From Paramyrothecium sp. XJ0827 (lineage: Eukaryota > Ascomycota > Sordariomycetes > Hypocreales > Stachybotryaceae), in contig JAJFPB010000004.1 of the NCBI GenBank assembly GCA_020881915.1, forward strand, positions 2,790,001-2,854,000: a DNA stretch of 64,000 bases, given 5' to 3'. The notes under the pieces are model-generated. The model ran no database searches. It worked only from the letters and a program-made list of their open reading frames with translations, and was not told the DNA's origin. A program made the position numbers and the translations under genes. This document shows, piece by piece, positions 36,491 to 48,685 of the stretch; position 1 is the stretch's first letter; the number at the start of each line of letters is the position of its first letter.

Positions 36491-39137
36491 TTAGAACTTG
36501 TTCAGGAGTCTCCTCTCGGCTTTTAACTTGACCAGGTGCTCCAGCGCCTCGTCCAAGGGGACAAGGTCTCCCTTGGTCTGCGTGCTCTGATCGTCACGGT
36601 TTCGGATGTTGACCGTGCGTGACTTGGCCTCCTCGGCGCCAACGACTGCAGGATTAGTTAGCATATGCATATCGTGACAGTCTCAAATGGTTTTCTTGGG
36701 CTACACGTACCAAAAATGAAATTGTACTGCTCCAGCTGTCCAGTGCGAATCTTCTTCTGGAAGGTATTGCTGCTCAGGTCCACATCGATGTAAAGGTGCT
36801 TCTCCTGGAAGATGCGTTGCACCTCCTTTGCATAGTCGTTGACAGCAGGCATAACTGGCACAACAAGGATTTGGCGTGGGCTAAGCCAGAAAGGCCACTT
36901 TCCTGCAAAGTGCTCAATCAAGACACCGATCATTCTCTCGAAACTGCCGAGAACAGCACGGTGGATCATGACTGGTCGCGCGTAGCCAGCAGGCAGGTCG
37001 GGGTCATTGGCATCGCTGTCGACGACAGCCTCGTCCTTGCTCGCAACGTATCGGAGCTTGAAGCGTCGCGGCAGGTTGAAGTCCAGCTGAATCGTGCCGC
37101 ACTGGTGGTCTCGGCGCAGAGCATCGAATAAGGTAATATCAATTTTGGGGCCGTAGAAGGCACCATCGCCAGGGTTCTCCTCCCATGTAGCCCCAATCTT
37201 CTGAGTCCAAGTATCCAGAGCATCCTTGAGCTTGGCCTCGGCTAGATCCCACATGGCAACCTCGCCGATGTACTTCTCAGGGCGAGTAGAAAGCTTCAAC
37301 TTGAAGGAGAATCCGAACAAGCCATATACGCTGTTCAGGAAATCGAAGGCACTTTCAATCTCATCCTTGATCTACACGGCATGGGTGGTTAGATTGACGG
37401 GCCGCCATTGTTTTCCTTTCAGCCACATACCTGGTCAATAGTGCAGAAAATGTGGGCGTCGTCCTGCTGGAAACGTCGCACACGGGTAAGTCCGGAAAGA
37501 GCTCCGGAGAATTCGTTACGATGGAGCACACCAAAGTCGGCCATCCTCCAGGGCAGATCCTTATAGGAAACATCGGAGTGGGCGAAGATCTTGCAGTGTC
37601 CGGGGCAGTTCATTGGCTTCAGTCCATACTTTTCCTTCTCGACCTCGAACGTAAACATGTTCTCCTCGTAGTGCTGCCAATGACCCGAAACCTTCCACAG
37701 GTCGGCCTTGTAGACATTGGGGGACATGACCTCGGTGAAGCCTCGCTTGTGATACTCCTCCTTCATGAGATCCATCAAAGTGTTGAAGATGCGAGTGCCG
37801 TGTGGCAGCCAGAAAGATGAGCCAGGGGACACTTCATCAAAGAAGAAGAGCTTCTGGTCTTGGCCAATCTTGCGATGGTTGCGCTTGGCTGCCTCGGCGA
37901 GGAAGAGCTTGTACTCCTCCAACGCCTTCTTGTCAGGGAATGAGATACCGGCAATTCGCTGCACCGACTCGTTCTTGCTGTCTCCCAGCCAGTAGGCAGC
38001 TGAAGCCTGTAGAGCGGATCAACGATTTTGCACTTATCAAAGTCATGATACTTGAGGCTGTTCATACCTTGAGCACCGAAAAAGCCTTGATGTTTCCGGT
38101 GTTGGGCACGTGGGGGCCCCTGCAAAGATCGATCAGGGGACCGCAACGGTAGACGGTGCTCAGGGTACCATCCGGAACGCGCTGCTGAATGAAGTATTCC
38201 TTGTACTTGCTGTACTTGAACATCTCCAACAGCTCGTCCTTGGTCATCTCGAGACGGACGAAGGGCTGCTTCTCCTTGATGATCGAGCCGGACAGGGTCT
38301 CGAGGGCCTTCTTGTCCTCGTCCGCAACAACCTGGCTAGTAGACTGGTCAGCTCCTGAACATTTGACATCCTTATTTCATGTCGTACCCGTCCATGTTCG
38401 CCATATCGTAGTAGAAGCCGGGGGGGTCGGTGGTGGGGGGGCCATTGCACAGGTAGCATCCGAAACGTTTCTCAGCAGCCTCGCCGAGAATGTGAGCCGA
38501 CGAGTGCCAGAAAACCTTCTTGGCTATATTTTTCGGTTAGTGATAGATATCGCGAGCAGCCATTGAAGAGTGTTCTCACCCTCAACATTATCAAAATCCA
38601 ACAACTCAAGCTTGCAGCTCTTCTCTAGGGGTCGGGTGAGATCCCACAGTTCTCCGTCGACCGTGGAGATGATGGTGCGCTCGACAAGGGACTTGGAAAT
38701 CGACTTCGCAATGGACAGAGGAGTGGTCTCCCAGGAGGTGCCCTTCTCCTCCTTGCCATTGGGGAGAGAGATGGTGATCTCTTCGCGGGGCTTGGCTGTA
38801 GGTTTGTCAGAAACGTGGATGTTCGAAACGAGGCGGCAAGGGAACACGGACCAGCGATCTCCTCGTCCCGCCTGGCCTTGATCCTATCGAAAACATCCAA
38901 TCGATGCTTGATGAACTCGGGCGTCTCGGGTAGCTGGTGGTCCGAAAGTGAGCAAAATCGTATCCTGGTTGCTCACGCAATTCGACCATGGAGCAAACTC
39001 CTTACCTCGAGGGCGGCAGTCTTGGAAGTCTTGGCAGGCTTCTCCTTCTTTTCCTTGGGCTGTTTTGGCTGGATGGGGAGGCTCTTCTCGGCGGCGCCCT
39101 CCGCCGGCTTGGGCGCATCGACCGGTTCAGACGACAT
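36491..39137 (-). CDS. THS1: Threonyl-tRNA synthetase, cytosolic
   Basis: Class II synthetase charging tRNA-Thr. Eight exons: 39137-39006, 38933-38852, 38795-38580, 38523-38388, 38335-38068, 38006-37431, 37371-36711 and 36645-36491, giving 741 aa (yeast Ths1 734). All seven introns are 52-65 nt except the second (72 nt before exon 2), and every join keeps frame. Domains: a Lys-rich eukaryotic extension, a TGS domain ([18 protein letters not shown]), the tRNA-SAD editing-like domain ([26 protein letters not shown]), and the catalytic core with the zinc-binding Cys in MNCPGHC (about residue 412). Motif 2 is [16 protein letters not shown], motif 3 [14 protein letters not shown], and the anticodon-binding domain follows ([18 protein letters not shown]). 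It is by far the most intron-rich gene here. Confidence 0.95.
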
Positions 39138-39614
39138 GGCGAAAACTCGTTGCTGGGTCTCGACTGTGCTTGTGCGGAATCGTAACTTGTCTTTTCGATG
39201 GAGGGGCTACGAGGGGCATATATGCTGAAGTGGGGTTGACTCACGAAAAAAGGTACCCTGCCCCGGTGGAAACACCAGATTGAGTCACTAAGAAGTACCG
39301 GCAGATCCTCGGTCTGCCACTTACACGCCACGGTTCCTGGATCTCGACGGTATGACAACGCGGAAAGCTAAAAATGGCGTTTGCAGAGCCTGGTAATGGT
39401 GCTTGGGAGACGTTATGCGACTCGAGTGAGTCTGACCAAAGGGAAAGGCTTTTCAGGGGGAAGACACGTCCGACGGCTCAGCGAGCGAACTGTCTTGTCT
39501 TACACAGTTGTATTCAATGCGCCTACCTATTCGAGCAGGTAAGATATGGGTATCAATGCCTTTCCAAACGCCAGGAATTCCAGTTCCATACCGACAATTC
39601 GCATGCCGAATGAG
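39138..39614. other. THS1 promoter and VPS71 3' region
   Basis: 477 bp between two genes on the minus strand. It should hold the THS1 promoter and the VPS71 3' UTR. No distinct motif or coding sequence noticed. Confidence 0.5.
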
Positions 39615-40494
39615 TCACAAACCATATCTACTAATACACTCCTCCTTGTGCGTTTCCAAGCAGTCGAGCGCGCAGACCCTCGCGCCGCACTTCATGCATC
39701 GCACCCTTCCCCAGTACCCGCACACCTCGCAGAACACGCGCCTGGGGTACTTGTCGTCCCATGTGCCTTGCGCCTGGACGTATGTCAGAGGCGGGTGCGC
39801 CAGCAGTTCCCTCAGCTCCTCGTCAGACGGTGGCTCCGGCACGCGGGACGCTAGGAGGGGGTCGTTGTCGCCGGGGTGCGCAGCCGGCGCAGGCTTGTAT
39901 GAGGATTCCAGGATCGGAGGATGATGATTTGTATCAGTCATTTGCACGTCATCCTCTACAGCTTTGCTTTGCGCGAGAGGAGCGGCGTCTTTCTTGCCGG
40001 GTGTCGGACGCTTGTTGTTGTTTGCAGCCGCTGCCAGCCTTGACGGACCGGTCGCGGTCGCTGCGGAACCATCCAAAGCCTGCATTGCCAAGAAGTCGTC
40101 GAGGTGGTTGGCAAAGGTCTTCTGTGACTGTAGTACCTTTCGAACGTTCGGCGTGTGTTTGCCCTGAGCTGTACATATCTAGAGTCAGCGCCATCTGGCA
40201 TTTGGAAGTTGTCGAGCAGGCGCCGTTGAACGCACCTCTACCGCCTTTTGCTGGCAAGGGGATCGAAGCATCCCTGTTTCCGTCCCGGTCAAGCGCCTCA
40301 ACGTCCTTGCGGATGCGAGCCTCCTGCCGCGCAGACAAGTCTCCCAAGCTCAAGCCGGGAGCGTTTCTGGCACGCTTTCTCGATGGCTGGACCGCGCCAG
40401 GTGCGCCCGCGGGGCCTGTGTCGGGAACATACGCCCATCCTGGCGCTGTTGTGGTCCTGGCGCTCGCGAGTTCGATGACGCCAAAGTTGTTCAT
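39615..40494 (-). CDS. VPS71: HIT-type zinc finger protein, SWR1 complex subunit Vps71/Swc6 (ZNHIT1)
   Basis: Subunit of the SWR1 remodeller that deposits histone H2A.Z. Two exons, 40494-40236 and 40168-39615, with a 67-nt intron; the acceptor tacag is chosen because it gives ..GGRAQGKHTPNVRKVLQSQ.., the family's conserved central block, in frame. The 270-aa protein has a nuclear-type basic patch (PSRKRARN), the conserved KTFANHLDDF segment, and a C-terminal HIT finger at about residues 229-270. Its metal ligands are in FCEVCGYW, RCMKCGARVC, and CLETHKEEC. The closely spaced alternative acceptor ctcag would put the block out of frame. It diverges from the small mitochondrial-protein gene at 40841 with 346 bp between. 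Confidence 0.9.
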
Positions 40495-40840
40495 CCTGGA
40501 GTGACCGAGCTCATGCGTGTGACAGAAAGCAAGTTGTCATTCGTGCAGGAACCCCGGAATAGCAGGACCAAGGAAACAAAAGAAGCCCGGATAATCCGCT
40601 AGCCGGCCCATACAAGCTGGCGGGCCAGGTCAGGTAAGGTGAGGTAAGGTACCTGTAGCTCCCAAAACCAGCGCCCCGCTACCGCCTGGCCGGCAACGAC
40701 ATGTGGCCAATAATGTAAGCTTGGTCCTCCCAGCAATTATTCCGAGCACCCTCCTCACGTTAGTACAAGCATCAACATCGCAACACACGAGCGCATCACC
40801 CACCTCCACCGCCGTCGACGCCGCCTCCCAGCCAGCCACG
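40495..40840. promoter_or_regulatory. Divergent promoter between VPS71 and the small mitochondrial-protein gene
   Basis: 346 bp between opposite start codons. It carries a cluster of GGTAA/GGTGA-type units ending in ggtacct (about 40628-40652). No TATA box seen. Confidence 0.45.
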
Positions 40841-41373
40841 ATGCCTGCGACTTCGAGAATACTCTTCAGCGCTGCCAACCGTCAATTGGCTATGCGCAGC
40901 TTCCACACTTCCGCCAGGCGGATGGCCGATGCGACTCCCCTCCCGGCCCGGAGGCCCATGGGAGCTTTCCGCGGAGGGTAAGTCAGGATATGAGCTTCTC
41001 GACTATCCGGAACCTCTTGCAGGGTGGCTGACAGCTTACGGCCTACAGGCTCTTCGGCTTTCTCCTCGGTACGACTCTTGCTGGAAGCGCCGTCTACAGC
41101 TACCTCGTCAAGGAGTACAAGGCCGCCAACGACCTGCTGTCTGAGGACATTTACGTACGTCTCCCAGTCTCGACAAAGGAGAACATCCGCGATGCTCATT
41201 CCTCTCTGCGGATCGTCCTCGCAGAATATTCCTCCTTGCTTTGCCTCCTTGCTTTGCCTCCTTGCTTTGCCTACATCGAACAGAGGTGACTAACAGATTC
41301 ATCATAGACACTCCAGGCGTCCGTGGCTCGTTTAAGCACTTACGTGCAGGCCCTGGAAGAGAAGAAGAAATAA
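40841..41373 (+). CDS. Small mitochondrial membrane protein of unknown function
   Basis: Three exons, 40841-40977, 41049-41154 and 41308-41373, give 102 aa; all joins are in frame and the last intron has a perfect tgactaac branch. The N-terminus (MPATSRILFSAANRQLAMRS, then FHTSARRM) is a textbook fungal mitochondrial presequence. Mature parts are a Gly/Ala-rich transmembrane segment (LFGFLLGTTLAGSAVYSYLV) and a short C-terminal coiled coil (ANDLLSEDIYTLQASVARL, then STYVQALEEKKK). This single-pass, coiled-coil layout suggests an inner-membrane assembly or scaffold factor, but I do not recognise the family. The second intron (153 nt) contains three perfect copies of a 13-mer. An in-frame upstream ATG (40703) is less likely because the presequence would be internal. 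Confidence 0.85.
41231..41269 (+). repeat. Three perfect tandem copies of a 13-mer inside an intron
   Basis: The unit cctccttgctttg is repeated exactly at 41231-41243, 41244-41256 and 41257-41269. It sits 39 nt before the 3' splice site of the small mitochondrial-protein gene and forms an extended pyrimidine tract. Confidence 0.95.
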
Positions 41374-41725
41374 GGGCAGGTGCAAATCTGACAAAACCCT
41401 TCCGTCAAGAGGGGACACTTTTGATGTTCACCAGCAGACCGCAACCAATTCATTCGTGCGGTCGTGAACATGTGTAAAACTACCGGAAAGAGGGCAGATG
41501 CAACATGCGGGGGGACTTTTGGGCACCTTTCGTCCTCGGTATATTTCACAGGGTCATCAATCAAGCAATTCCTCAAACAAGATAGCACGAATGTCCTTAC
41601 TCAATTAGCCGAACAATATAAATCCCATACTTCGTTAATGGAGACTATGAATCCCGAGTGCTTTACGTAAACCAAATCCCGCGCCAATCAATTCATGAAA
41701 TGCCACTTTTTGCACTAGTACATGC
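41374..41725. other. 3' intergenic region between convergent genes
   Basis: 352 bp shared by the 3' UTRs of the small mitochondrial-protein gene and PDI1. AT-richer than neighbouring exons, as usual for 3' UTRs; nothing else seen. Confidence 0.5.
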
Positions 41726-43412
41726 TTACAGCTCATCGTGGGTCTCCTCAGCAGCGGGAGCCTCCTCAGTCTTCTCCTCGGCAACCTTCTCCTCAGTAGC
41801 GGCAGGGGCAGCCTCCTCAGTGCCCTCCTCCTGGACAGAGACACCAGCCTTGTACTTGCCGTTCTCCTTGACAAAGTCAACGAGGTCCTCAATAGTGCGG
41901 GAGCCGCTGTAGGTGACGGGGTTCGACTTGTCACCGGCGGGGAAGAGCTTGATGGTAGGGAAGCCCTGGATGTCATCAGGGACGTCGTTGAGGGTAGCGT
42001 CAACCTTGGCGATGACAACCTTGTCCTTGAACTCGCTGTCGGCATACTTGGTGGCAAGCTCATCGTACTTGGGGGCCAGGGCCTTGCAGTGACCGCACCA
42101 AGGGGCGTAGAACTCAAGCAGAACATCCTTGGTGTCGTCAAGGACGATGTCGTTGTAGTTGTGGGCAACAACAACGGTGACGGGGCCCTCCTGGGTCTCG
42201 GGGATGGGCTCAGACTTGATGCTGGGCTCAATCTTGCCAGCGACGAAGTCATCGACGAACTTGGCGATGGCATCGTGGGTGATCTCCGACTCCTGGTCGA
42301 AGGGGAACTTCTGGTTCTTGACGGTCTCCTGGATGGCGAAAGAGGGGAACTGGTCAGTCTTGAGGTTCAGGTTACCGGCGTGGGCACCGAAAGCCTTGGC
42401 ATCAATGGTGGCGAAGTTGATCTTGCCCTTGTACTTCTCAGCAATGGGCTTCAGGGCAGCGCCAAGAGTCTCGCGCTCCTCCTCGGTCTCGGCGAAGATG
42501 TAAGCCAGGGGAATGCCGGCAGACATGTATCCAGAGTAGGTCTCAGGGCCAACCTCGCCAATCAAGGGGGTGGCGGCGGTCTGGGCGAACTCCTTGATGG
42601 CAGAAGCGTCGAACTTGTCGCTGAAGACGTTCTTGCCCTCGTCGAAAGACTTGTAGAGAACGATGGCGGGGGCAGTGACGCCCTCGGCCTCGGCGACGGC
42701 GGCGTCGTTGACACCACCGAAAAGGTAGGTGTCACGGAGCTCGTCGGCGACGGCGGTGAAGGTCTCGTTGGAGGCCTTGTCATCGGCGGCGATGTAGGCA
42801 ACAAGAACAACCTTGTCGGCAGTCTTGAACTCCTCGAGGCTCTCCTTGGTGAGGAGAGAGACAGCAGGCAGGGACTGCTTGATCATGTATGAGGAGATGC
42901 TGTGCAGGCTGTTAGGAAAGGCCGTACGTCTTATGATGCCATAATTGGATGAGACTTACGCAGCAGCCTTGCGCTGGCCAGAGTAGGGGGAGTGGCTCTC
43001 AAGGCCGCGGAAGACCTTGAGGGTGGGGTAGCCCTCAACACCGTAGGTCTTGCAGAGGTCGGCCTCCTCTGTGCAGTCGATCTTGGCGAGCTTGATGTTC
43101 TTCTCCTTGAGGGAGGTAGCGGCCTCCTCGTACTCGGGGGCCAGGGCCTTGCAGTGACCGCACCAGGGAGCGAAGACTGCACAAGAACACGTCTCGTTAG
43201 CAAGTATTCCATGGGAGGACATGGGTCGGGGAGGGGTAGTCTGGGCGCGAGGCAGGGTGCTTGGAGGACGACTTACACTCAGCCAGGACGAGGTCGTTGG
43301 TCTTGACGAAGTCGTCGAAGGTGGCCTGGGTCAGCTGGGTGACGTCCGACTCGGCGGAGGCAACGGCAGCGAGGGCGGCCAGAAGGCCGTAGGTAAGACC
43401 CTTGGAGTGCAT
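41726..43412 (-). CDS. PDI1: Protein disulfide isomerase, ER lumen
   Basis: Oxidoreductase that forms and reshuffles disulfides in secretory proteins. Three exons, 43412-43277, 43176-42960 and 42899-41726 (100-nt and 60-nt introns), give 508 aa, the usual length. The signal peptide is [20 protein letters not shown]. The domain order is a-b-b'-a', with two thioredoxin active sites, WCGHC at residues 50-54 and at 385-389. The redox-inactive b domains lie between (starting near [15 protein letters not shown]). An acidic C-terminal tail ends in the retention signal HDEL. The first intron falls between the two phenylalanines' codon before APWC. Codon bias is strong (GAG, AAG, C-ending), implying high expression, and creates a long antisense shadow frame. 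Confidence 0.97.
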
Positions 43413-45668
43413 GGTGGGCTATCGAAGGTGTCCTAGACAAATGCTTCCTTTCTAGAGGGGTATACTGAAGCAAAGCCGAAGCCTAGTGAAGGACAGGCGA
43501 CGAAGGAAAAGAGAATGGGATGGGAAGAAGGAGGAGGAAGTGGAGAGAGAGTTTACGGAAGAGATTGGACCACTGGGACGTTTATAAAGTCAAGTGGCTG
43601 CTCGGCCAAAGCGAATGCTGGCAGTTTGGATTGAACAAGTGTCTTTTCAGGTTCAGGGACCACACCTGCGATCTCCCAGGAAAGGGTACCGCAGTGGGGT
43701 GGCCAAGCATGTACTCCAACGATGCGCGGCTGCGTGGGGAGTACAGGTACCGCTGCGCCAGCCCAGCAGGCGGTGGGCATACAGGTACAGATGAACGGCG
43801 TGTACGGACGAAGGAGGACCATTCACTTCAATCCGCCCTCCAGCACGCCTCCCTTCCACCTCCGCACAAGGCGTTTGTAGGTACCGAGATACCAATTGCG
43901 GCAGCCACGGGAAGTACCTTACCTACAGGTATCTTCCGTCCAGGCGGTCTTGGATCCTCCACCTGAAGGGTCTGATGGATTTCGCCGCCTCTTACAAATC
44001 CACCATCCACCATCCTCCTCGGACCCCTGGCTAGCAGGATCCTTTTTTGGAGCTCGTTGTTAAACTTCACAGGATCTTTAGCTGTTGAAGACCTAGACTG
44101 TAGGCATTGCTTGGTACATTCGTCGCCCGAGCATTTGGCTGGATAGCTACATGGAACAAAAGGTATGAGTGGCGGTTCTGTCTCGTCCCTGCATTGACGG
44201 GATGAGACAACACCCGGCATATCAGTTCCCTTGGTCTGAGACCAGCCCGTGGAGGAGAAGCCACTGTACCCTGCATTCGATGGGACGATCTTCTTATGGA
44301 TACCAAAAAAAAGGCCCAATGCACAGTGCATGCAACACCCCTGCAGGCACCTTTTGGGGCTGTGGTTTTCCGAGTGGCGGCTACCCTGCACCCCGGATTC
44401 GACCTCACCTATCATCTTCTCTCCTCCCGTTGGTTGTCAATAGTCGGTCTGGCTTCGCTTATCGATGCTCAGTCACCGCTTCTGCTCTACAGCTGTACAG
44501 TGTCCAATCAGCAGACCTTTGTTATGCAGTCGATTCCAAGGCTCATGTTTTGTTCTCGTTCTTGTGTTTATGGGAACCTCGTGGCCTTTAGCGGAGTGCG
44601 AAGGGCACAGGACACGGGACACAGGACACTCAACAATTGGACAAGGGTAAGAAGATAAACCCTAAAAAGAACAATCAATACATACTATCCATCAAAATGA
44701 CACCTAAGCCACACCGCGTAGGGTAACGTATTGCGCTCATGGGCCAAAGAGGCTGTCACATCGCTGAACCAATGCAATCTATCAGACACACCCGACGATG
44801 TTGTGGCGGTCCATGGCCACTACAAACGATGGTGTTGCACTCCTTCATATACAACGATAATGACCAATCCCGATGGGGTGTTAAAGCCTTCTCTGAGTTT
44901 TGCCTCGAGTTCAACACCTGGGCTCTTGATTTCCTATATCATCGATATCATTTCACCTCCACTTCTTCAAAACGTCTTTGCGTTGTAAACGCAATGTGGG
45001 CAGTTGTACAGTGCGAAACTCTAGGTACCGCCTTGAAGCTCCCAGGGCTCGTCCCCTGTGGAGTCACGCAGAGTGGCGGGCGGGCCTTTCTTTGCCCAAA
45101 AGGGTGAGCTATCGTCCAGCTAGAGGCCACGTTGAGGCTACATTCCAACCCCCTGGACCGCTCAGTTTGCCATCGCAACCTCTTGGCCAAATAGAGTAAG
45201 CATCCGACCGCGAAGGCCTATCAGGGCCCTCGAACGGGAGTGGCCTGTCCCGGGGTCCGTAATCGAGCAGCCATGCAGCTCCGCTCTGCTTTTGGGTTGG
45301 CCAGACCGGATAGTTTCGCACATGCGTTATGGATCAGAAGAGCTCTGCAACCCAATATTGGCAACGTACAGTTAGGATCGCATGTAACCTACAAAGCCGG
45401 GTTTCTCACACGCGCGCATTGTTTGGTTAAATTGTGGATCATTCGCAAAACCCAATGGACATCCCGGGATGACAGGTACACCATTGCTGACGCTGTCAGC
45501 TGGAGCTTCGCGCATGGCACTCAATTCTACTAATCTATAATCGGCCCCATAGTCATCGGACCTTGATAGGCAAGACCAGGCGCTCCTAGGCGCGCGGTCA
45601 TGATGACAATTCCAATGTTGAGACAACGTCCGCCCCTATCTGTCCTCAACCAAGAACGTGGGAACGCT
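43413..45668. other. Intergenic region upstream of PDI1
   Basis: About 2.3 kb. Proximal to PDI1 there is a TATA-like tttata (43581-43586; TATAAA on the minus strand) about 170 bp from the ATG and a CCAAT sequence on the minus strand near 43563. The remainder holds no frame I would call a gene; the 195-aa minus frame (43828-44415) lacks any family signal. Confidence 0.55.
43581..43586 (-). promoter_or_regulatory. TATA-like element of PDI1
   Basis: Reads TATAAA on the coding strand, 169 bp upstream of the PDI1 start codon. Position is reasonable for a fungal core promoter if the leader is about 100-140 nt; not proven. Confidence 0.35.
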
Positions 45669-47001
45669 CTAAAACTTGCTGCTCGGGCTGAATGGTGCTC
45701 TCTGATACTGATGAGGCCATCTTACACGAACGCCAAGCTGATGGGCCACCCGTAGGACCCATTCCGGCTCCCGCAGAAACTGTCTACCGACCAAGACCAA
45801 GTCCGCCTCGGCTACCTGGCCATGCTCCGTGGCAACTTCGACTGTTCCCGCCGAGTGCCGCTCGCCATCCTCGCCCAGCACGGATCTGGCGACCTCGGCT
45901 TCAGTGATGCCTCCCACCAGCGCGATGGGCAAGTCCACGCCGTCAGCTCGCAGTGCCTGACGTACCTGCCGCGAGAACCTGGAGTGGATGGGCGCCTTCA
46001 TGACAATCTTTTGCTTGGGGTTGTTGCCACCGCTGCTGATGTCGAGAGCGTCCACGCCCAGGGACGGAAGTAGCTTGGCCAGCTTGATACTACTCTCCAC
46101 GTCCCAAGATGGCTGCTCTGTATGCTCGAGCCACTCTGTTACGGAGATCCGAGCCCAGAGAGACACTTTGCTGGGAATGGCGGACCGGACTGCTTGGATG
46201 GTTTCGGACAGGAAGCGAGTCCTGTTCTCGAAGCTGCCTCCGTATTCGTCGGTACGTTGCTGCCTTAATATTAGTGGAAGCTACATTCAAAGTAGCAGCG
46301 GCACTTACGTTGGATGTGGGGGATAGAAAGCTAGTGATGAGGTATCCATGGGCGCCGTGAATCTCAATGACATCGAAACCCGCCTTCACGGCCCGGACGG
46401 CAGTATCAGCAAATTTCTGAATGATCTTCTTGATCTCAGGCACGCTCAACTCCTTGGGCGTAGCATGATTGGTGTCCCAGGGGATGGCGCTGGGCCCTAC
46501 GACGTCGTCAGGCCATCCGCCAACACTCGCGTCCGCCAGCGTCTTCTTCGCGGAGCCTCCGATCCACGGTGCCAGGGTGCTAGCCTTGCGGCCGGCATGT
46601 GCGATCTGGATGCCAGCCTTTGAGCCCTGGCTGTGGATGAAATCGACAACACGGCGCAGTGGCTCGATTTGCGAGTCCTGCCACAAGCCCGAGTCCTGCG
46701 GAGAGATGCGCCCTCGGGGTTCCACGGCGGTCGCCTCGACAATGACCAGACCAGCGCCACGCAGGGCGAATTGGCCCAAGTGGACGAGGTGAAAGTCGGT
46801 CAAGTGGCCATTGTCGGCGCTGTACATGCACATCGGCGACACGACCACGCGGTTGTGTAGCTCGACGGGCCCGGTCCGAATAGGTTTGAACAGAGTAGGC
46901 GCCGTCTCGGGCTCGACAGCAGTGCCGGCCGGAGGCTCTTGAGCTGGGGTGTAGTACGGCACGCCGGCTGCACCCTTGTTTGATAGATCCAAAGGAGCCA
47001 T
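45669..47001 (-). CDS. Old yellow enzyme-family NAD(P)H:flavin oxidoreductase, YqjM-like
   Basis: FMN-dependent ene-reductase expected to reduce activated C=C bonds of enones; physiological substrate unknown. Two exons, 47001-46309 and 46259-45669, with a 49-nt phase-0 intron (..[19 protein letters not shown]..), give 427 aa. It belongs to the thermophilic-like (YqjM) class: the redox-tuning cysteine C58 and Y60 in SPMCMYS, and the substrate-binding pair H215/H218 in [12 protein letters not shown]-phosphate residues are probably in the ALVGGI segment and [13 protein letters not shown] 30-residue N-terminal extension precedes the barrel. A TATA-like tataatata (minus strand) lies about 40 bp before the ATG. 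The neighbouring minus-strand genes are PDI1 and CCP1, also redox proteins, but separated by long spacers, so no operon-like link. Confidence 0.92.
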
Positions 47002-48685
47002 TGTGAATGAATGAGTTGTGAGTTATCCTTGGCTATATTATAGAAACCACAATCGTAATATAATGCTGGCAATTACCTCCTCACTTTGAGGTGTACTCCC
47101 TTGTAGAAAAAATGCAATGGGCCAGTGATGATCTAGTCAAGGCAGGGAGACCAGAGACTGAGAGTGATAAGTTTCCAAGAGCCTCGAGTATGTTTCACCC
47201 ACGGTTGGTGACCTTGTTCTCGAGGCGTGCTCTTGAAATGCAAGCTTGGCATTTTATATGGTCCAACACTCAGTTGCGCCGAGGAGCCTGGAGATATCTC
47301 GCCTATCCTCGGCAACGTCACCCTGCAGTCCACCGCCCATCACTAATTAATAAGCACGTCACCAAAGAATCGGATGGGTGTGACACGGAAGACCAGCCAC
47401 GGCAAAGACGCCATCGACCAACCCCGCCCGCAGCCGCAGGCAATCCCGAACAGCGTCCATTGGAAGCGCTGCTTTCTGGAGGGGAGTCCAGCTGCTGCAT
47501 GGGCAAAGGGATTAGTAATTGCCCGGCCCGGCGTTTCGGATGCAGAGGTATGGTCGGTATGATCGGTATGTATGGTACCTTTCCTCACGCATGTCCAAAG
47601 GGATGCCATGAAATTTGTAGCGCGTCGCATTGCCTGCATGGCTCGCAAGAGGCAAGGTGAAGAGACTCGACGGCATACATCAACACTTCCGGTTTGCGTG
47701 GCACGAAACAGATCTCGACAAGCGCCTGAACTCAGCATGCTGTTCTATTCCATTCCCTCAAGGACCGTGAAAACATCTTCAGGAGAGGAAGATAGGATCA
47801 TTGTCGAGAAGTATGCGATATCTGTGGAGTTTGACCTACTGGTTTACGAATGGTCACCTTGCAAGGCATGACGTGTTTGCTCGATCTCTTGTCGCATGCT
47901 TGGCGGATGTACCTGACCCTGAATTTATTTGACCTTGTTTCTGAAGCTGCCGATCGCATGTAGAATATCCAAAGGAAACAATAACACGACCATATGAGTA
48001 TCTGCAATCCAGGCCAACGTTTTTTTTTCTTCATGCCGACGCTATTCCCAAATACAAAGTTGAGTTTGCGCCATCACTTCGGCTTTGATTATAGGCTCAG
48101 TTCCAAGCGGCCAGCAAGGAAGCGTTCGTCGATGCTGGGCGTGAAAGCTCCTCCAATGACATGGCCACGGGAGCAGCCGGGGTCAGCCTCTGGGACGGAT
48201 TCGCACGTTGCAACGGAAGGGGGTGCATCGGCCTGCTCGCTGAATGGCTGCCGCCTTCGTTGAGCCTCAACGCCTCATTGACTACCCATCTTTCCACCTC
48301 AAGTATGTTGGCTCACCCAGACTCCTCAATTACTCGCTACATGGGGTATGACTACTGCAGCATCGGCATGGAAATGATGTAATGGATGATCATCCGGGAT
48401 TGCTTCACGTCGCCGGAAAGGGTAATCAAAGCTATTAAGTACAATGTGACAATTTTATTAGCCAGGTATATATCTTTCTAAAACAACAAGACGACGCCTT
48501 CGAGGCTGTTCGTCATTCGTAATCTCAAACTCCGCGTGCCGGAAACCTCTTCTCAAAATAAGCCCTTACCCAAGGGCTGCAAATGCGCGAAAAGGTCTAA
48601 ATCTACATCTACAGCTCGCTCTATCCCTCTATGGTATTGGTCGTCTATGCGAGATCTATTTCAATCGTGCTGGTCCGAAACGCGC
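47002..48685. other. Intergenic region between the CCP1 3' end and the OYE start
   Basis: About 1.7 kb holding the OYE promoter and CCP1 3' region. A 189-aa plus-strand frame (47091-47660) is Cys/Arg-rich without any known domain and is probably chance. Nothing else seen. Confidence 0.55.

Noticed and set aside
38388..38523. G-runs on the plus strand within THS1
   Set aside because: Explained by proline and glycine codons of the SAD domain ([11 protein letters not shown]) on the coding strand.
41738..42892. 384-aa open frame antisense to PDI1
   Set aside because: Shadow of codon-biased PDI1; no family features, while the plus-named frame would ignore the WCGHC and HDEL motifs on the minus strand.
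43828..44415. 195-aa minus-strand frame upstream of PDI1
   Set aside because: Cys-containing but random in composition, overlapping alternative frames of equal quality.
47091..47660. 189-aa plus-strand frame
   Set aside because: No domain; overlaps the OYE promoter and is matched by an antisense frame of similar length.
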